Below, piece by piece: positions 26,574 to 35,360 of a stretch of DNA of 64,000 nucleotides (position 1 is its first letter; each line of letters begins with the position of its first letter). Origin of the DNA: Ochrobactrum sp. BTU1. GTDB lineage: Bacteria; Pseudomonadota; Alphaproteobacteria; Rhizobiales; Rhizobiaceae. The position numbers and the translations under genes are program-made. The stretch spans positions 1,736,001 through 1,800,000 of the forward strand of contig CP076354.1 of NCBI GenBank assembly GCA_018798825.1, read 5' to 3'. The notes below the pieces were generated by a model. It was not told the origin of the DNA. It worked only from the letters and a program-made list of their open reading frames with translations, and made no database searches.

Positions 26574-27176
26574 TTAGCTCGGGCAGCTTGCCGACTGATT
26601 GTTTAGACCCTGCTTGAGCTGTTCAAACCGCGTGGTGGTTTTTGCGCCATCACGCGTGATACGCAGAACATACATGCTGTCGAAGTCTTCCCGCGACCAC
26701 TTCGGCACGAGAGCCTTGTCACCACCGCTATCCTTGACGATGCTTCTGGCAAGCTTCACGATCTGCTTATGTTCCCAACCCACCAGTACTGTCGCGTTGC
26801 GATATTCAGGCTGCGCGAGCGTCGCCTGCAGTTCCTCAATATCTTTGAAGCCAAAGCGCGTATCAACGGGCATTCCAAACGTGATAGCCGTCGGTTCGAC
26901 CGTAGCAAGTGGGCGATTATAGGAATAGATCGCGCCCTTATCTTCTTTCAGCTGCGCCGGATTGGGCGCAAAGATGAAATCCGGTTTTCCGAATTTTTGC
27001 TTGATTACGGCAGGCAGTTTCAGCGAGCGATTGAGGCCTTGGCAATTGAGCTGTCCAAGCCCCTGCTCCGGCTTTTCACCATGGCGCAACATGATGATCG
27101 TTTCAGTCGTCGCTGCCGCCTGCGAGGCGCTGATGCCCGCCAGAAAAATTAAAGCCGTCAAAAATGCGCGTCGCAT
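26574..27176 (-). CDS. Exported histidine phosphatase-family protein
   Basis: A 200-residue protein with a signal peptide (residues 1-20, ending SQA-A) and the histidine phosphatase motif LRHGEKP (30-36). The second His lies in LVGWEHKQIV, where branch-1 enzymes have an AHG-like motif. It should be periplasmic. The missing second arginine pattern and the ...GEKPEQG start put it in the small group of exported phosphatase-like proteins of unknown substrate. The start at 27176 follows GGAG. Confidence 0.82.
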   Translation of the reverse strand: MRRAFLTALIFLAGISASQAAATTETIIMLRHGEKPEQGLGQLNCQGLNRSLKLPAVIKQKFGKPDFIFAPNPAQLKEDKGAIYSYNRPLATVEPTAITFGMPVDTRFGFKDIEELQATLAQPEYRNATVLVGWEHKQIVKLARSIVKDSGGDKALVPKWSREDFDSMYVLRITRDGAKTTTRFEQLKQGLNNQSASCPS

Positions 27177-27365
27177 GAATCTACTCCGTTCAAGAGCGGG
27201 CGTTATGCGCAATCTTCTAGCACTCTCCAAGGATTTTAATTGGGCGATCTTTGGCAACGCATTCAAATAATCGCGAACAAAACGCCTAAAACCGTTTTAC
27301 AGAACAGTGCATATTGCTTAGAAAAGCCTGCCTCTCTTGCCCTGTCGCCAGCCATGGAGCCCGCG

Positions 27366-28256
27366 ATGACGACTCTTGAAAATCCTGAAATGCAAGCGCA
27401 ACTCCTTTCCGCAGCCCTGCCTTATATGCAGCGCTACGAAAACAAGAATGTCGTGGTGAAATATGGCGGTCACGCCATGGGAAACCCTGAACTGGGTAAG
27501 GCTTTTGCCCGCGACATCGCGCTTTTGAAGCAGTCAGGCATCAATCCGATCGTCGTTCATGGCGGTGGCCCACAGATTCAGGCGATGCTCTCGAAGCTCG
27601 GCATTGAATCGCGCTTTGAAGGTGGTCTTCGCGTCACCGACGAGAAGACGGTTGAAGTGGTGGAAATGGTTCTCGCCGGTTCCATCAACAAGGAAATCGT
27701 CGCTCTCATCAACGCCGAAGGCGAATGGGCCATCGGTCTTTGCGGCAAAGACGGTAACATGGTTTTCGCGCGCAAGGCGCATAAGACGGTTATCGATCCG
27801 GATTCAAACATCGAGAAAGTTCTTGATCTGGGCTTTGTTGGTGAACCCGCAGAAGTTGACCGCACGCTTCTCGATCTTCTGGCGCGTTCAGAAATGATCC
27901 CGGTTATTGCGCCTGTCGCACCGGGTCGCGATGGCCATACCTACAACATCAACGCAGACACCTTTGCAGGCGCTATCGCTGGCGCGCTGGCTGCAACGCG
28001 TCTTCTGTTCCTGACCGACGTTCCCGGCGTTCTCGACAAGGACAAGAAGCTCATCAAGGAGCTTTCGGTTGCCGACGCTCAGGCGCTGATCAAGGACGGC
28101 ACGATCTCCGGCGGCATGATCCCTAAGGTCGAAACCTGCATCGATGCAATCCGTCGCGGCGTTGAAGGCGTTGTTATTCTCAACGGCAAAACACCGCATT
28201 CGGTACTGCTTGAGCTTTTCACGGAGCATGGTGCAGGAACATTGATTGTACCATAA
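27366..28256 (+). CDS. argB: Acetylglutamate kinase
   Basis: A 296-residue N-acetyl-L-glutamate kinase, the second step of arginine synthesis. Amino acid kinase fold: [47 protein letters not shown] and GGMIPKV. The N-terminal helix [19 protein letters not shown] is that of the arginine-sensitive hexameric enzymes. I start at the ATG at 27366, which lines up with the homologs; the longer frame has 42 unrelated codons. Confidence 0.97.
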   Translation: MTTLENPEMQAQLLSAALPYMQRYENKNVVVKYGGHAMGNPELGKAFARDIALLKQSGINPIVVHGGGPQIQAMLSKLGIESRFEGGLRVTDEKTVEVVEMVLAGSINKEIVALINAEGEWAIGLCGKDGNMVFARKAHKTVIDPDSNIEKVLDLGFVGEPAEVDRTLLDLLARSEMIPVIAPVAPGRDGHTYNINADTFAGAIAGALAATRLLFLTDVPGVLDKDKKLIKELSVADAQALIKDGTISGGMIPKVETCIDAIRRGVEGVVILNGKTPHSVLLELFTEHGAGTLIVP

Positions 28257-28262
28257 TCCAGT

Positions 28263-28285
28263 AGCCGCCTTCGGGCGGCTTTTTC
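28263..28285 (+). terminator. Terminator 3' of argB
   Basis: Seven-bp stem AGCCGCC / GGCGGCT with a TTCG tetraloop followed by TTTTT, 7 bp after the argB stop. Confidence 0.92.
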
Positions 28286-28313
28286 TTGGCCCGCCTTCGT
28301 GACATAAAGACTT

Positions 28314-29018
28314 ATGACCAATCAACCTGATGCTCCGGCCTTTGCCCACGTTACCGACTGGGTATTCGACCTCGACAATACGCTCTATCCGCACGCAGCC
28401 GATCTGTTTTCCCAGATCGATGTACGCATGACGAACTATGTCGAGAACCTCTTGAAATTGCCGCGTGACGAAGCGCGCAAAATTCAGAAGCAGTTTTATC
28501 TGGAATATGGCACCACGCTGAAGGGCCTGATGGAGTGCCATGAGATCGATCCTGACGACTTTCTCAAGAAGGTCCACGACATCGACTATTCATGGCTGAA
28601 ACCCGATCCCGCACTCGGGGCAGCCATTCGCGCCCTGCCCGGCCGCCGTTTCATTTTCACCAATGGTGATCGCGGCCATGCGGAACGTGCAGCACAGCAG
28701 CTCGGCATTCTTGATGATTTCGACGATATTTTCGACATCGTTGCAGCAGGCCTGACGCCTAAGCCAGAGCGTGTCACTTATGATCGTTTTCTAGGCGCAT
28801 TCGGCGTTGACGCACAAAAGGCTGTCATGTTTGAAGATCTGGCGCGCAATCTCGTTGTGCCGAAGACATTGGGCATGAAAACCGTGCTGGTGGTTCCAAA
28901 CAATTTCGAGCCAACATTCTCCGAAATATGGGAAAGCGACCCGGAATTCACCGATCAGGTCGATTATGTAACCGACAATCTGACCCAGTTTCTGGAAACT
29001 ATAATTGCAGACCGATAG
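28314..29018 (+). CDS. Pyrimidine 5'-nucleotidase-type HAD hydrolase
   Basis: A 234-residue HAD-superfamily phosphatase. The nucleophile motif is DLDNTLYP (near 19-26), motif II FTNGD, the Lys in LTPKPE and motif IV FEDLARN. The DNTLYP signature is that of the Sdt1/Phm8-like pyrimidine 5'-nucleotidase family, which removes phosphate from UMP/CMP. The gene overlaps the following DUF817 gene by 14 bp, implying coupling. Confidence 0.88.
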   Translation: MTNQPDAPAFAHVTDWVFDLDNTLYPHAADLFSQIDVRMTNYVENLLKLPRDEARKIQKQFYLEYGTTLKGLMECHEIDPDDFLKKVHDIDYSWLKPDPALGAAIRALPGRRFIFTNGDRGHAERAAQQLGILDDFDDIFDIVAAGLTPKPERVTYDRFLGAFGVDAQKAVMFEDLARNLVVPKTLGMKTVLVVPNNFEPTFSEIWESDPEFTDQVDYVTDNLTQFLETIIADR

Positions 29019-29889
29019 GCAGTTTACCGGCCTTGAAAAACGTATCGATAAGGCGGCTCATAGCCTTCTCGACAGCTTGCCAAGGCATCGCGTCAGCGAT
29101 GCGCTGATTGAGTTTCTGGTTTTTGGGTTGAAGCAAGCATGGGCCTGCCTGTTTGGCGGCGCGATGCTGGGTCTCATCATCCTCACACGGTGGTTCTGGC
29201 CAGAAGATGGTGCAGGATTTATCACCCGCTACGATTTCCTGTTTCTCTCCGCTGTTGTGATCCAGCTTGGAATGCTTGTCTTCAAGCTGGAGGCTTGGGA
29301 AGAAGCCAAGGTCATCGTCATTTTCCATATTGTCGGAACGGCTATGGAAGTGTTCAAAACCCATGCCGGATCATGGATCTATCCGGAGGAAAACTTCTTC
29401 CGGATCGGTGGCGTGCCACTGTTTTCAGGCTTCATGTATGCAGCTGTCGGTTCCTATATGGCGCGTATCAACCGCATCTTCGATATCAGGCTCAACCACT
29501 ATCCGCCGCTCTGGACGACTGTTGTGCTGGCAGCTGCGATCTATATCAATTTCTTCGCCCACCACTTCATCTGGGATATGCGCTGGGTGTTGTTTGCCGC
29601 AACCTTCGCGCTCTATTGGCGCACGACCATGCATTATCGCGTGTTTCGCTTCCGGCATAAAATGCCGCTGCTGGTTGCGTTCCTGCTCACATCGCTGTTC
29701 ATCTGGATCGCGGAAAACATCGGAACCTGGTCGAAAGCCTGGCTCTATCCCAACCAGCGCAATGGCTGGGAGCTTGTTTCAATGAGCAAGCTCGGCTCAT
29801 GGTATCTGCTGATGATTATTTCCGTTGTGCTGGTGACACTCGTTCACCGCCCGCGCGAATATTCGGAAAACGAAAACGCCCGGGCATAA
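29005..29889 (+). CDS. DUF817 integral membrane protein
   Basis: A 294-residue protein with seven to eight membrane helices and the DUF817 landmarks: HIVGTAMEVFKTHAGSW and NFFAHHFIWDMRW. It begins at a TTG inside the preceding gene. Function of the family is unknown. Conserved histidines and acidic residues in helices suggest a catalytic membrane protein of the TraB/desaturase-like kind, but this is a guess. Confidence 0.8.
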   Translation: MQTDRQFTGLEKRIDKAAHSLLDSLPRHRVSDALIEFLVFGLKQAWACLFGGAMLGLIILTRWFWPEDGAGFITRYDFLFLSAVVIQLGMLVFKLEAWEEAKVIVIFHIVGTAMEVFKTHAGSWIYPEENFFRIGGVPLFSGFMYAAVGSYMARINRIFDIRLNHYPPLWTTVVLAAAIYINFFAHHFIWDMRWVLFAATFALYWRTTMHYRVFRFRHKMPLLVAFLLTSLFIWIAENIGTWSKAWLYPNQRNGWELVSMSKLGSWYLLMIISVVLVTLVHRPREYSENENARA

Positions 29890-29909
29890 CCGACCGGGCG
29901 CTCTGGAAT

Positions 29910-30014
29910 CTTTGCAGCGGTTCCAGTTAAGAAAGAATCGTTGGAACCGCTGTAACTGTTTGTTTTTACGCATTATCCGACGCAAAACCGCTTCGCACTT
30001 TTGCTGGAAATGCT
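29910..30014 (-). repeat. AGCGCATCCC-family repeat, inverse orientation
   Basis: The hairpin CAGCGGTTCCA / TGGAACCGCTG (29915-29952) comes first, then CGCATTATCC...GCAAAACCGCTTCGCACTTTTGC, which is the family's first hairpin on the minus strand. It lies between the convergent DUF817 and LOG genes. Confidence 0.7.
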
Positions 30015-30027
30015 ATAATCGTAAAGA

Positions 30028-30867
30028 TCAAAGCTTGTAGAAGTTCTTGATCTCGTCCCAAGCTTCGTCAGCCGTTTCCACGAAGGTCAGCAGCTCAATA
30101 TCGGCAGGCGAAATTGTGCCCTGTTCTGCGAGAAACTCGATATTGATCGCCTTTGTCCAGAATTCCTTACCAAACAGGATGAGCGGCATACGCTCCATAC
30201 GATCTGTCTGGATCAGCGTCATGGCTTCAAACAGCTCATCCATCGTGCCGAAGCCGCCGGGGAATACGCAGACAGCCTTTGCGCGCATGAGAAAATGCAT
30301 CTTGCGCAGCGCAAAATAATGGAAGTTGAAGCAGAGTTCCGGCGTCACATAAGCGTTTGGTGCCTGCTCATGCGGCAACACGATATTAAGACCAATGGTC
30401 GGCGCACCAACATCGGCTGCACCGCGATTGCCTGCTTCCATCACGCCCGGACCTCCGCCAGTCACCACGATGAATTCGCGATAATAGGTGGTCGCTGAAT
30501 ATTCGGAGCAGATGCGGGCAAACTTCCGCGCTTCTTCATAATAACGCGAATTGGCCTCAAGGTTCTTTTTCTGCACTTCGTTTTTCGCAGCCCAGGCTTC
30601 ACCGCCCGGTTCCGGAATACGTGCGCCACCAAACATAACGACCGTGGACTTGATGCCGCGATCAGCAAGGATCAGTTCTGGTTTCAGAAGCTCAAGCTGA
30701 AGCCGCACGGGACGCATATCGCGTCGCGTCATGAAGTCATCATCCATGAAGGCAAGACGATATGCGGGAGCTTCGGTCTGAGGTGTCTGAGGCACAGTGC
30801 GTGCCTGTTTAGCAGCGTCCTCAGAATTGGGGAAAGGCGTCCAGCCAGACTTCTCCATTGGGTTCAT
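30028..30867 (-). CDS. LOG family protein (TIGR00730-type nucleotide 5'-monophosphate nucleosidase)
   Basis: A 279-residue Rossmann-like LOG family protein. The family motif appears as PGGFGTMDELFE, with GGGPGVMEAGNRGA before it. LOG proteins release the base from (cytokinin-type) nucleoside monophosphates. This one has a longer N-terminal part (about 70 residues) as in the PpnN/YgdH-like subgroup. The start at 30867 is set by AAGGAG 9 nt upstream, which itself overlaps an earlier in-frame ATG. Confidence 0.88.
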   Translation of the reverse strand: MNPMEKSGWTPFPNSEDAAKQARTVPQTPQTEAPAYRLAFMDDDFMTRRDMRPVRLQLELLKPELILADRGIKSTVVMFGGARIPEPGGEAWAAKNEVQKKNLEANSRYYEEARKFARICSEYSATTYYREFIVVTGGGPGVMEAGNRGAADVGAPTIGLNIVLPHEQAPNAYVTPELCFNFHYFALRKMHFLMRAKAVCVFPGGFGTMDELFEAMTLIQTDRMERMPLILFGKEFWTKAINIEFLAEQGTISPADIELLTFVETADEAWDEIKNFYKL

Positions 30868-30896
30868 GCTTGCCTGCTCCTTCAATTACAATGCGT

Positions 30897-30916
30897 ATTG
30901 ATGCTTTAGCATCAAT
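30897..30916. promoter_or_regulatory. Perfect palindrome between divergent LOG and dapD genes
   Basis: ATTGATGCTTTAGCATCAAT has 9-bp arms around a TT centre, 30 bp upstream of the LOG gene start and 157 bp upstream of dapD. Its place suggests an operator, probably for the LOG gene. No known regulator is recognised. Confidence 0.45.
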
Positions 30917-31072
30917 TTTGGCGCTAAATTCTTAATCTGTCTCAAATAGGGCCGCGCAATTCGCGTAACAACGCGATTGACCCATATGGTACCTTCGCTT
31001 AATCACTTCTGTGACAACTGCCGACCACAAAGACGGCAGCCGCTTATCCTGCCATTTTATGGAGACCGCCAT

Positions 31073-31927
31073 ATGACCAAGCCAGATTTCGCCTCCCTTG
31101 AAAAGGTCATCGAAAAGGCTTTTGACGAACGCGATGGCATCAACACGGCAACCCGCGGCGAAGTTCGCGATGCAGTTGAGCAGTCGCTTCTTATGCTCGA
31201 TCGCGGTGAAGCGCGTGTGGCAGAAAAACAGGCGGACGGCAACTGGCAGGTCAATCAGTGGCTCAAGAAAGCGGTGCTGCTTTCTTTCCGTCTCAACCCG
31301 ATGCAGATCATCAAAGGCGGTCCCGGCGAAGCCTCTTGGTGGGACAAGGTTCCTTCCAAGTTTGACGGCTGGACAGCCAATGAATTCGAAGCCGCTGGCA
31401 TTCGTGCAGTGCCAAATTCAGTTGTTCGCTTTTCGGCTTACATTGCGCCAAACGCGATCCTGATGCCATCCTTCGTCAATCTCGGCGCTTATGTCGATGA
31501 AGGCACAATGGTCGATGCATGGGCAACGGTTGGTTCCTGCGCACAGATCGGCAAGAATGTGCATCTGTCGGGCGGCGTCGGCATCGGCGGCGTCCTGGAG
31601 CCAATGCAGGCTGGCCCGACCATCATCGAAGACAATTGCTTCATCGGCGCCCGTTCGGAAGTCGTTGAAGGTTGTATCGTTCGTGAGGGTGCCGTGCTCG
31701 GCATGGGCGTCTTCATCGGCAAGTCGACCAAGATCGTTGACCGCGCAACTGGTGAAATCTTCTACGGCGAAGTACCCCCATATTCGGTTGTTGTTGCAGG
31801 CACGATGCCGGGCAAAAACGTTCCGGGCGAAAACTGGGGTCCAAGCCTCTATTGCGCCGTGATCGTCAAGCGCGTCGATGAAAAGACCCGCTCGAAGACT
31901 TCGATCAACGAGCTGCTGCGCGACTAA
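31073..31927 (+). CDS. dapD: 2,3,4,5-tetrahydropyridine-2,6-dicarboxylate N-succinyltransferase
   Basis: A 284-residue left-handed beta-helix acyltransferase of the succinylase branch of lysine/DAP synthesis. The hexapeptide-repeat region runs from about 105 to 230 ([34 protein letters not shown]), with the N-terminal FDERDGIN block. The start at 31073 gives the family N-terminus, and GGAGA precedes it. The TAA stop lies in the first bases of a Bru-RS-like palindrome. dapE follows 2.2 kb downstream, with three unrelated minus-strand genes in between. Confidence 0.97.
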   Translation: MTKPDFASLEKVIEKAFDERDGINTATRGEVRDAVEQSLLMLDRGEARVAEKQADGNWQVNQWLKKAVLLSFRLNPMQIIKGGPGEASWWDKVPSKFDGWTANEFEAAGIRAVPNSVVRFSAYIAPNAILMPSFVNLGAYVDEGTMVDAWATVGSCAQIGKNVHLSGGVGIGGVLEPMQAGPTIIEDNCFIGARSEVVEGCIVREGAVLGMGVFIGKSTKIVDRATGEIFYGEVPPYSVVVAGTMPGKNVPGENWGPSLYCAVIVKRVDEKTRSKTSINELLRD

Positions 31928-32034
31928 TACCAAAACTCCGTATGAGTCATACTCATGGAGTTTTGGTTAAGCCCGAGTGGCGATTGAACTTTTTCAAGGC
32001 GTGATGCGATAGCATCTTAGCGCCTTGGTATAAT
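31925..32034. repeat. Palindromic repeat, copy 2 (Bru-RS-like)
   Basis: Ends TAATACCAA and TTGGTATAAT form outer inverted arms. Inner hairpins are CCAAAACTCC / GGAGTTTTGG (31930-31939 with 31957-31966) and CAAGGCG / CGCCTTG. The 50 bases 31952-32001 match copy 1 at 7128-7177 with a single difference. The element starts exactly at the dapD TAA. Confidence 0.88.
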
Positions 32035-32043
32035 TTGCCTGCA

Positions 32044-32104
32044 TAGAGCGGTTTCAGCGAATACTAAGTCATTGAAACCGCTTCACACTTTTCAGGATGC
32101 ACTC
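32044..32104 (-). repeat. AGCGCATCCC-family repeat, partial
   Basis: GAGCGGTTTCA...TGAAACCGCTT hairpin followed by CACACTTTTCAGGATGCACTC, which is the family's first hairpin arm on the minus strand without its partner. It lies directly behind the Bru-RS-like copy. Confidence 0.55.
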
Positions 32105-32113
32105 GCATCAAAC

Positions 32114-32146
32114 AAAAAGGCGAAGCCCGAGAGCTTCGCCTTTTTT
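32114..32146. terminator. Strong bidirectional terminator (dapD / small secreted gene)
   Basis: Thirteen-bp stem AAAAAGGCGAAGC / GCTTCGCCTTTTT with a 6-nt loop, T-rich on both strands, between convergent dapD and the 77-residue secreted protein gene. Confidence 0.92.
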
Positions 32147-32165
32147 AGTTTCACTGCCAGAATGA

Positions 32166-32399
32166 TTAGTTCTGGTAGCTCGAAGGCGATGCATCGCCGA
32201 AGCGGTGTGCAGAACCGTCGCTATAGGTCTGGTTCTGGATCGAAGCAGGAGCGGTGTAATCAACGCCCTGTGTTGCAACTGGCGTACGATCGTTTGCATA
32301 AAGATCAGCTGGTTCACCAACATGTGGGTTTTCAGCGAAAGCAGCACCGGCGCTAAGGGCAACGGCTACGGCAGCAAGAGCAAACTTCTTCATTTTCAT
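32166..32399 (-). CDS. Small secreted protein, paralog A
   Basis: A 77-residue protein with a signal peptide (KMKKFALAAVAVALSAGAAFA, cut before ENP). The mature part is about 55 residues and includes GEPADLYANDRTPVA and the end DGSAHRFGDASPSS. It is a close paralog of the next gene upstream. No known domain is recognised; the style is like the small DUF680-type exported proteins of Rhizobiales. AAGG precedes the ATG. Confidence 0.8.
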   Translation of the reverse strand: MKMKKFALAAVAVALSAGAAFAENPHVGEPADLYANDRTPVATQGVDYTAPASIQNQTYSDGSAHRFGDASPSSYQN

Positions 32400-32554
32400 A
32401 ATCCTTATATCACCCCATCGGATGGCAACTTGCCTTTCCCTTCGGGGACTCCGGGATGACATGAAGCCATCCTCCGGGGAGATTCGTTAAAATCGTTGAG
32501 TATATAAATCCGGCAGCAAGAACCTTGGGAGGCCGCACTCACTGCCTTCATGTC

Positions 32555-32590
32555 TTGCTATTCCGATCTGCAATCAGACCGGGATAGCAA
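32555..32590 (-). terminator. Hairpin between the tandem secreted-protein genes
   Basis: TTGCTATTCCG / CGGGATAGCAA forms an 11-bp stem with one G-T pair, 18 bp past the stop of paralog B. There is no clear T-run, so it may only partly stop transcription or stabilise the 3' end. Confidence 0.45.
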
Positions 32591-32607
32591 AGCTCATTAT
32601 CGAACGC

Positions 32608-32835
32608 TTAGTTCGAGAAGCTGGAAGGCGATGCATCACCGAAACGGTTTGCAGAACCATCCATGTAGGTCGACTGACCGATTGCAGCAGTCGCGGTGTG
32701 ATCAACGCGCTGAGCAGCAACTGGAGTACGATCATTTGCATAAAGGTCGGCTGGTTCGCCTACGCGTGGGTTTTCAGCAAAAGCAGCACCGGCGCTAAGT
32801 GCGAGAGCAGCAGCAGCAAGAACAAACTTATTCAT
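32608..32835 (-). CDS. Small secreted protein, paralog B
   Basis: A 75-residue exported protein with a signal peptide (NKFVLAAAALALSAGAAFA) and a mature part sharing GEPADLYANDRTPVA and the ending DGSANRFGDASPSS with paralog A. It has its own GGAG ribosome site. Tandem duplication is evident, and the middle segment differs most (QRVDHTATAAIGQSTYM against QGVDYTAPASIQNQTYS). Function unknown. Confidence 0.82.
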   Translation of the reverse strand: MNKFVLAAAALALSAGAAFAENPRVGEPADLYANDRTPVAAQRVDHTATAAIGQSTYMDGSANRFGDASPSSFSN

Positions 32836-33307
32836 TTTCTATCTCCTTAGTCAGATGGGCGACGTTCTATGCGTCGTCCTCATGCATCTCAAATGGGTGA
32901 CAGTGGGAGAAAGTTCCAGTCACGAAAATGTTTTCTTAATCACACATTCGTGCAGCCAATTTTTTCGAAATTGGATATAAAAACGAAAATTATTAATTAG
33001 AAACAGCACCTTAAATCATATATCAGCATTCACAGAACTGTTATATAGGTATTTTTGTTCATTTTCGTTGAACAGACTGTTTGCAATCACTGTATAATAA
33101 TAGCGAACAATGAGGCCCATTGGCGACAGTTGTGTGGCTGATCGTTTCAACGTTGCCACGATCTGCAAACCGCAAAACAATCAAACGAAGCGCCCTCTTC
33201 CAACACAACAAGAGGCTCACAATAAAATAGGGCCGCGAGACGCGACCCTATTAAACTTTGTAATTGCCATGCCGATTTGGAGCTCAGTCAAAAACTGGCC
33301 ACCGGCC
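32836..33307. other. 472-bp AT-rich intergenic region
   Basis: This separates paralog B from the BTLCP gene. The first 280 bp are strongly AT-rich and must hold the promoter of paralog B. I see no ORF with a ribosome site and no RNA fold. The last 80 bp hold the terminator of the BTLCP gene. Confidence 0.6.
33226..33252 (-). terminator. Terminator 3' of the BTLCP gene
   Basis: AATAGGGCCGCG / CGCGACCCTATT pairs over 12 bp with one mismatch and an AGA loop; on the minus strand it continues with TTTATT. It lies 56 bp past the stop. Confidence 0.75.
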
Positions 33308-33892
33308 CTAATTATTCGCAACAGCTACCGAACGTCCCGCAATCGAGACCCACTGGCCGGAATTGGCTGGCGATTGCATCTTGATATAACGGTAGGAGGT
33401 CTTCTCCACCGGCAGCACTTCCCCGCGCATATTGTCGAGAATGTAATCACCGTGATCCGTCCTTGCCGACAACACAATATGCGGCTCGCTTCCCTGCACC
33501 ATGGTAATGAGCAACTGCGATGGGCTGATGCCCCGCGCCATCAGCTTGGCGCGCTTCATCAATACATAATCTTCGCAGTCGCCCTTCCCATTGCGGGGAA
33601 TGGTCCAATAATCGCGCTTGCCGTAATTGTCCTGATCGGACACGGGCTTGATCGCCGCATTGACCGATGCGTTCACGCTTTGCAGAAGCTTCATGCGATC
33701 CGGCGTTAGCTTCATCGGCGCCAAAGCACGATGAGCGCCGCAATCACGCGGATTGCGTTTGCAATAATCAAGATGACCGTATGGAATACTGGTAATCCCG
33801 CCTGCTTCACTCCATTGAGCTGCCTTGGCCGGAACCAGCGTCGCCCCGGATAAAGCCATTATACCTGCTGCCGCAGAAATCAGTAGACGCAT
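33308..33892 (-). CDS. Bacterial transglutaminase-like cysteine proteinase (BTLCP)
   Basis: A 194-residue exported protein (signal peptide 1-24) of PF06035. The Cys-His-Asp triad is visible as Cys106 in GKGDCEDYVL, His138 in SEPHIVLS and Asp153 in YILDNM. LapG-type members cut surface adhesins under c-di-GMP control, but they normally sit beside a LapD gene and a type I secretion system. Neither is here, so it belongs to the standalone rhizobial/brucella type of unknown substrate. Confidence 0.9.
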   Translation of the reverse strand: MRLLISAAAGIMALSGATLVPAKAAQWSEAGGITSIPYGHLDYCKRNPRDCGAHRALAPMKLTPDRMKLLQSVNASVNAAIKPVSDQDNYGKRDYWTIPRNGKGDCEDYVLMKRAKLMARGISPSQLLITMVQGSEPHIVLSARTDHGDYILDNMRGEVLPVEKTSYRYIKMQSPANSGQWVSIAGRSVAVANN

Positions 33893-34163
33893 GACGGATT
33901 CCCATTATTAAAAATGTCCCTTGGAACAATTCCCCGGTGACCGGTCCGTTTTCCGGATCTCGCTATCAACCTTTTTTTAACTAACGATGACAAAGCCCCT
34001 CTGGTCAAGGAAATTTCATTCCCGAATTGCAACGATCTGAGAAAAGCTGCGATTTTTGCGCGTCCTCGAACTTGTTTATCTAAAGAGGCGATTGCTATTT
34101 CATCTGGGAGCTTACCGATCTAATCTCAAGCCCATACGATTCTCAGAATGAAGCTTTGACATC

Positions 34164-35351
34164 ATGAGCCTTCCTACCAATCCCGCCGATAACCTCGCCG
34201 CTCTCATCCGCTGTCCTTCCGTAACGCCCGCAGAAGGCGGCGCGCTTACGGCACTTGAAGCGATGCTTGAGCCAATGGGCTTTTCCGTTCAGCGCCCCGT
34301 CTTCACTGAAGAAGGCACACCGGACATCGAAAATCTCTATGCGCGTAAATCCGGAAACGGTGCTCATCTGATGTTTGCCGGCCACACCGATGTCGTGCCT
34401 CCGGGCAATGAAAGCGACTGGAAACATCCGCCTTTCTCCGCCGCTATCGAAGACGGCATCATGTATGGCCGCGGCGCAGTCGATATGAAGGGTGGCATTG
34501 CCTGCTTTGTGGCTGCTGTCGCACGACATGTTGAAAAGCACGGCAGCCTCAAGGGCAGTGTCTCCTTCCTCATCACAGGCGATGAAGAAGGCCCGGCAAT
34601 CAACGGCACAGAAAAGCTGCTGCAATGGGCCAAGGATCGTGGCGAAACATGGGACGCTTCGCTTGTCGGCGAGCCAACCAATCCGGACACGCTCGGCGAC
34701 ATGATCAAGATCGGGCGTCGTGGCTCAATCTCCGGCACGATCACAGTGCATGGCGTGCAGGGTCATGCTGCCTATCCGCATCTGGCCGAAAATCCGGTTC
34801 GCGGTGTAACCACGCTTATCGACGGCCTGCTTTATCCGGCTTTCGATGAAGGCACAGATGATTTTCAGGCCAGCAATATGGAAGTGACGACGGTTGATGT
34901 GGGCAACACAGCAACAAACGTGATTGCAAACAAGGCAACCGCTTCCTTCAATATCCGTTTCAACGATACTTGGACCGCAGACAGCCTGAAAGCCGAGATC
35001 GTCTCGCGTCTCGAAAAGGCTTCGCGAAACGACCGTCTGCGCCCGGGCCGTGAAACGCCAATCAAGTATGAACTGACATGGCGCGAACACCCCAGCCATG
35101 TCTTCCTGACCCGCGATGAGAAGCTGATCGGAACACTGACCTCTTCAGTGGAAGCTGTCACCGGCAAACGCCCTAAGCTTTCCACATCAGGCGGCACGTC
35201 GGACGCGCGCTTCATCAAGGATTATTGCCCGGTGGTGGAATTTGGCCTCGTCGGACAGACCATGCACATGGTCGATGAACGCGTGGCTCTTGCCGACCTC
35301 GAAGGATTGACACAGATTTACGAACGTTTCATCGCTGATTTCTTTGGGTAA
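34164..35351 (+). CDS. dapE: Succinyl-diaminopimelate desuccinylase
   Basis: A 395-residue M20 zinc peptidase-family enzyme that produces LL-diaminopimelate and succinate. Metal and catalytic motifs: [36 protein letters not shown], and the late GGTSDARF. The dimerisation domain spans about 180-290. The following 201-residue membrane protein gene starts 9 bp downstream, so they form a pair. Confidence 0.96.
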   Translation: MSLPTNPADNLAALIRCPSVTPAEGGALTALEAMLEPMGFSVQRPVFTEEGTPDIENLYARKSGNGAHLMFAGHTDVVPPGNESDWKHPPFSAAIEDGIMYGRGAVDMKGGIACFVAAVARHVEKHGSLKGSVSFLITGDEEGPAINGTEKLLQWAKDRGETWDASLVGEPTNPDTLGDMIKIGRRGSISGTITVHGVQGHAAYPHLAENPVRGVTTLIDGLLYPAFDEGTDDFQASNMEVTTVDVGNTATNVIANKATASFNIRFNDTWTADSLKAEIVSRLEKASRNDRLRPGRETPIKYELTWREHPSHVFLTRDEKLIGTLTSSVEAVTGKRPKLSTSGGTSDARFIKDYCPVVEFGLVGQTMHMVDERVALADLEGLTQIYERFIADFFG

Positions 35352-35360
35352 AGGAATTAC

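Noticed and set aside
33110..33709. 199-codon plus-strand frame over the BTLCP gene
   Set aside because: Overlaps a gene with a signal peptide and an intact catalytic triad; the frame itself shows nothing.
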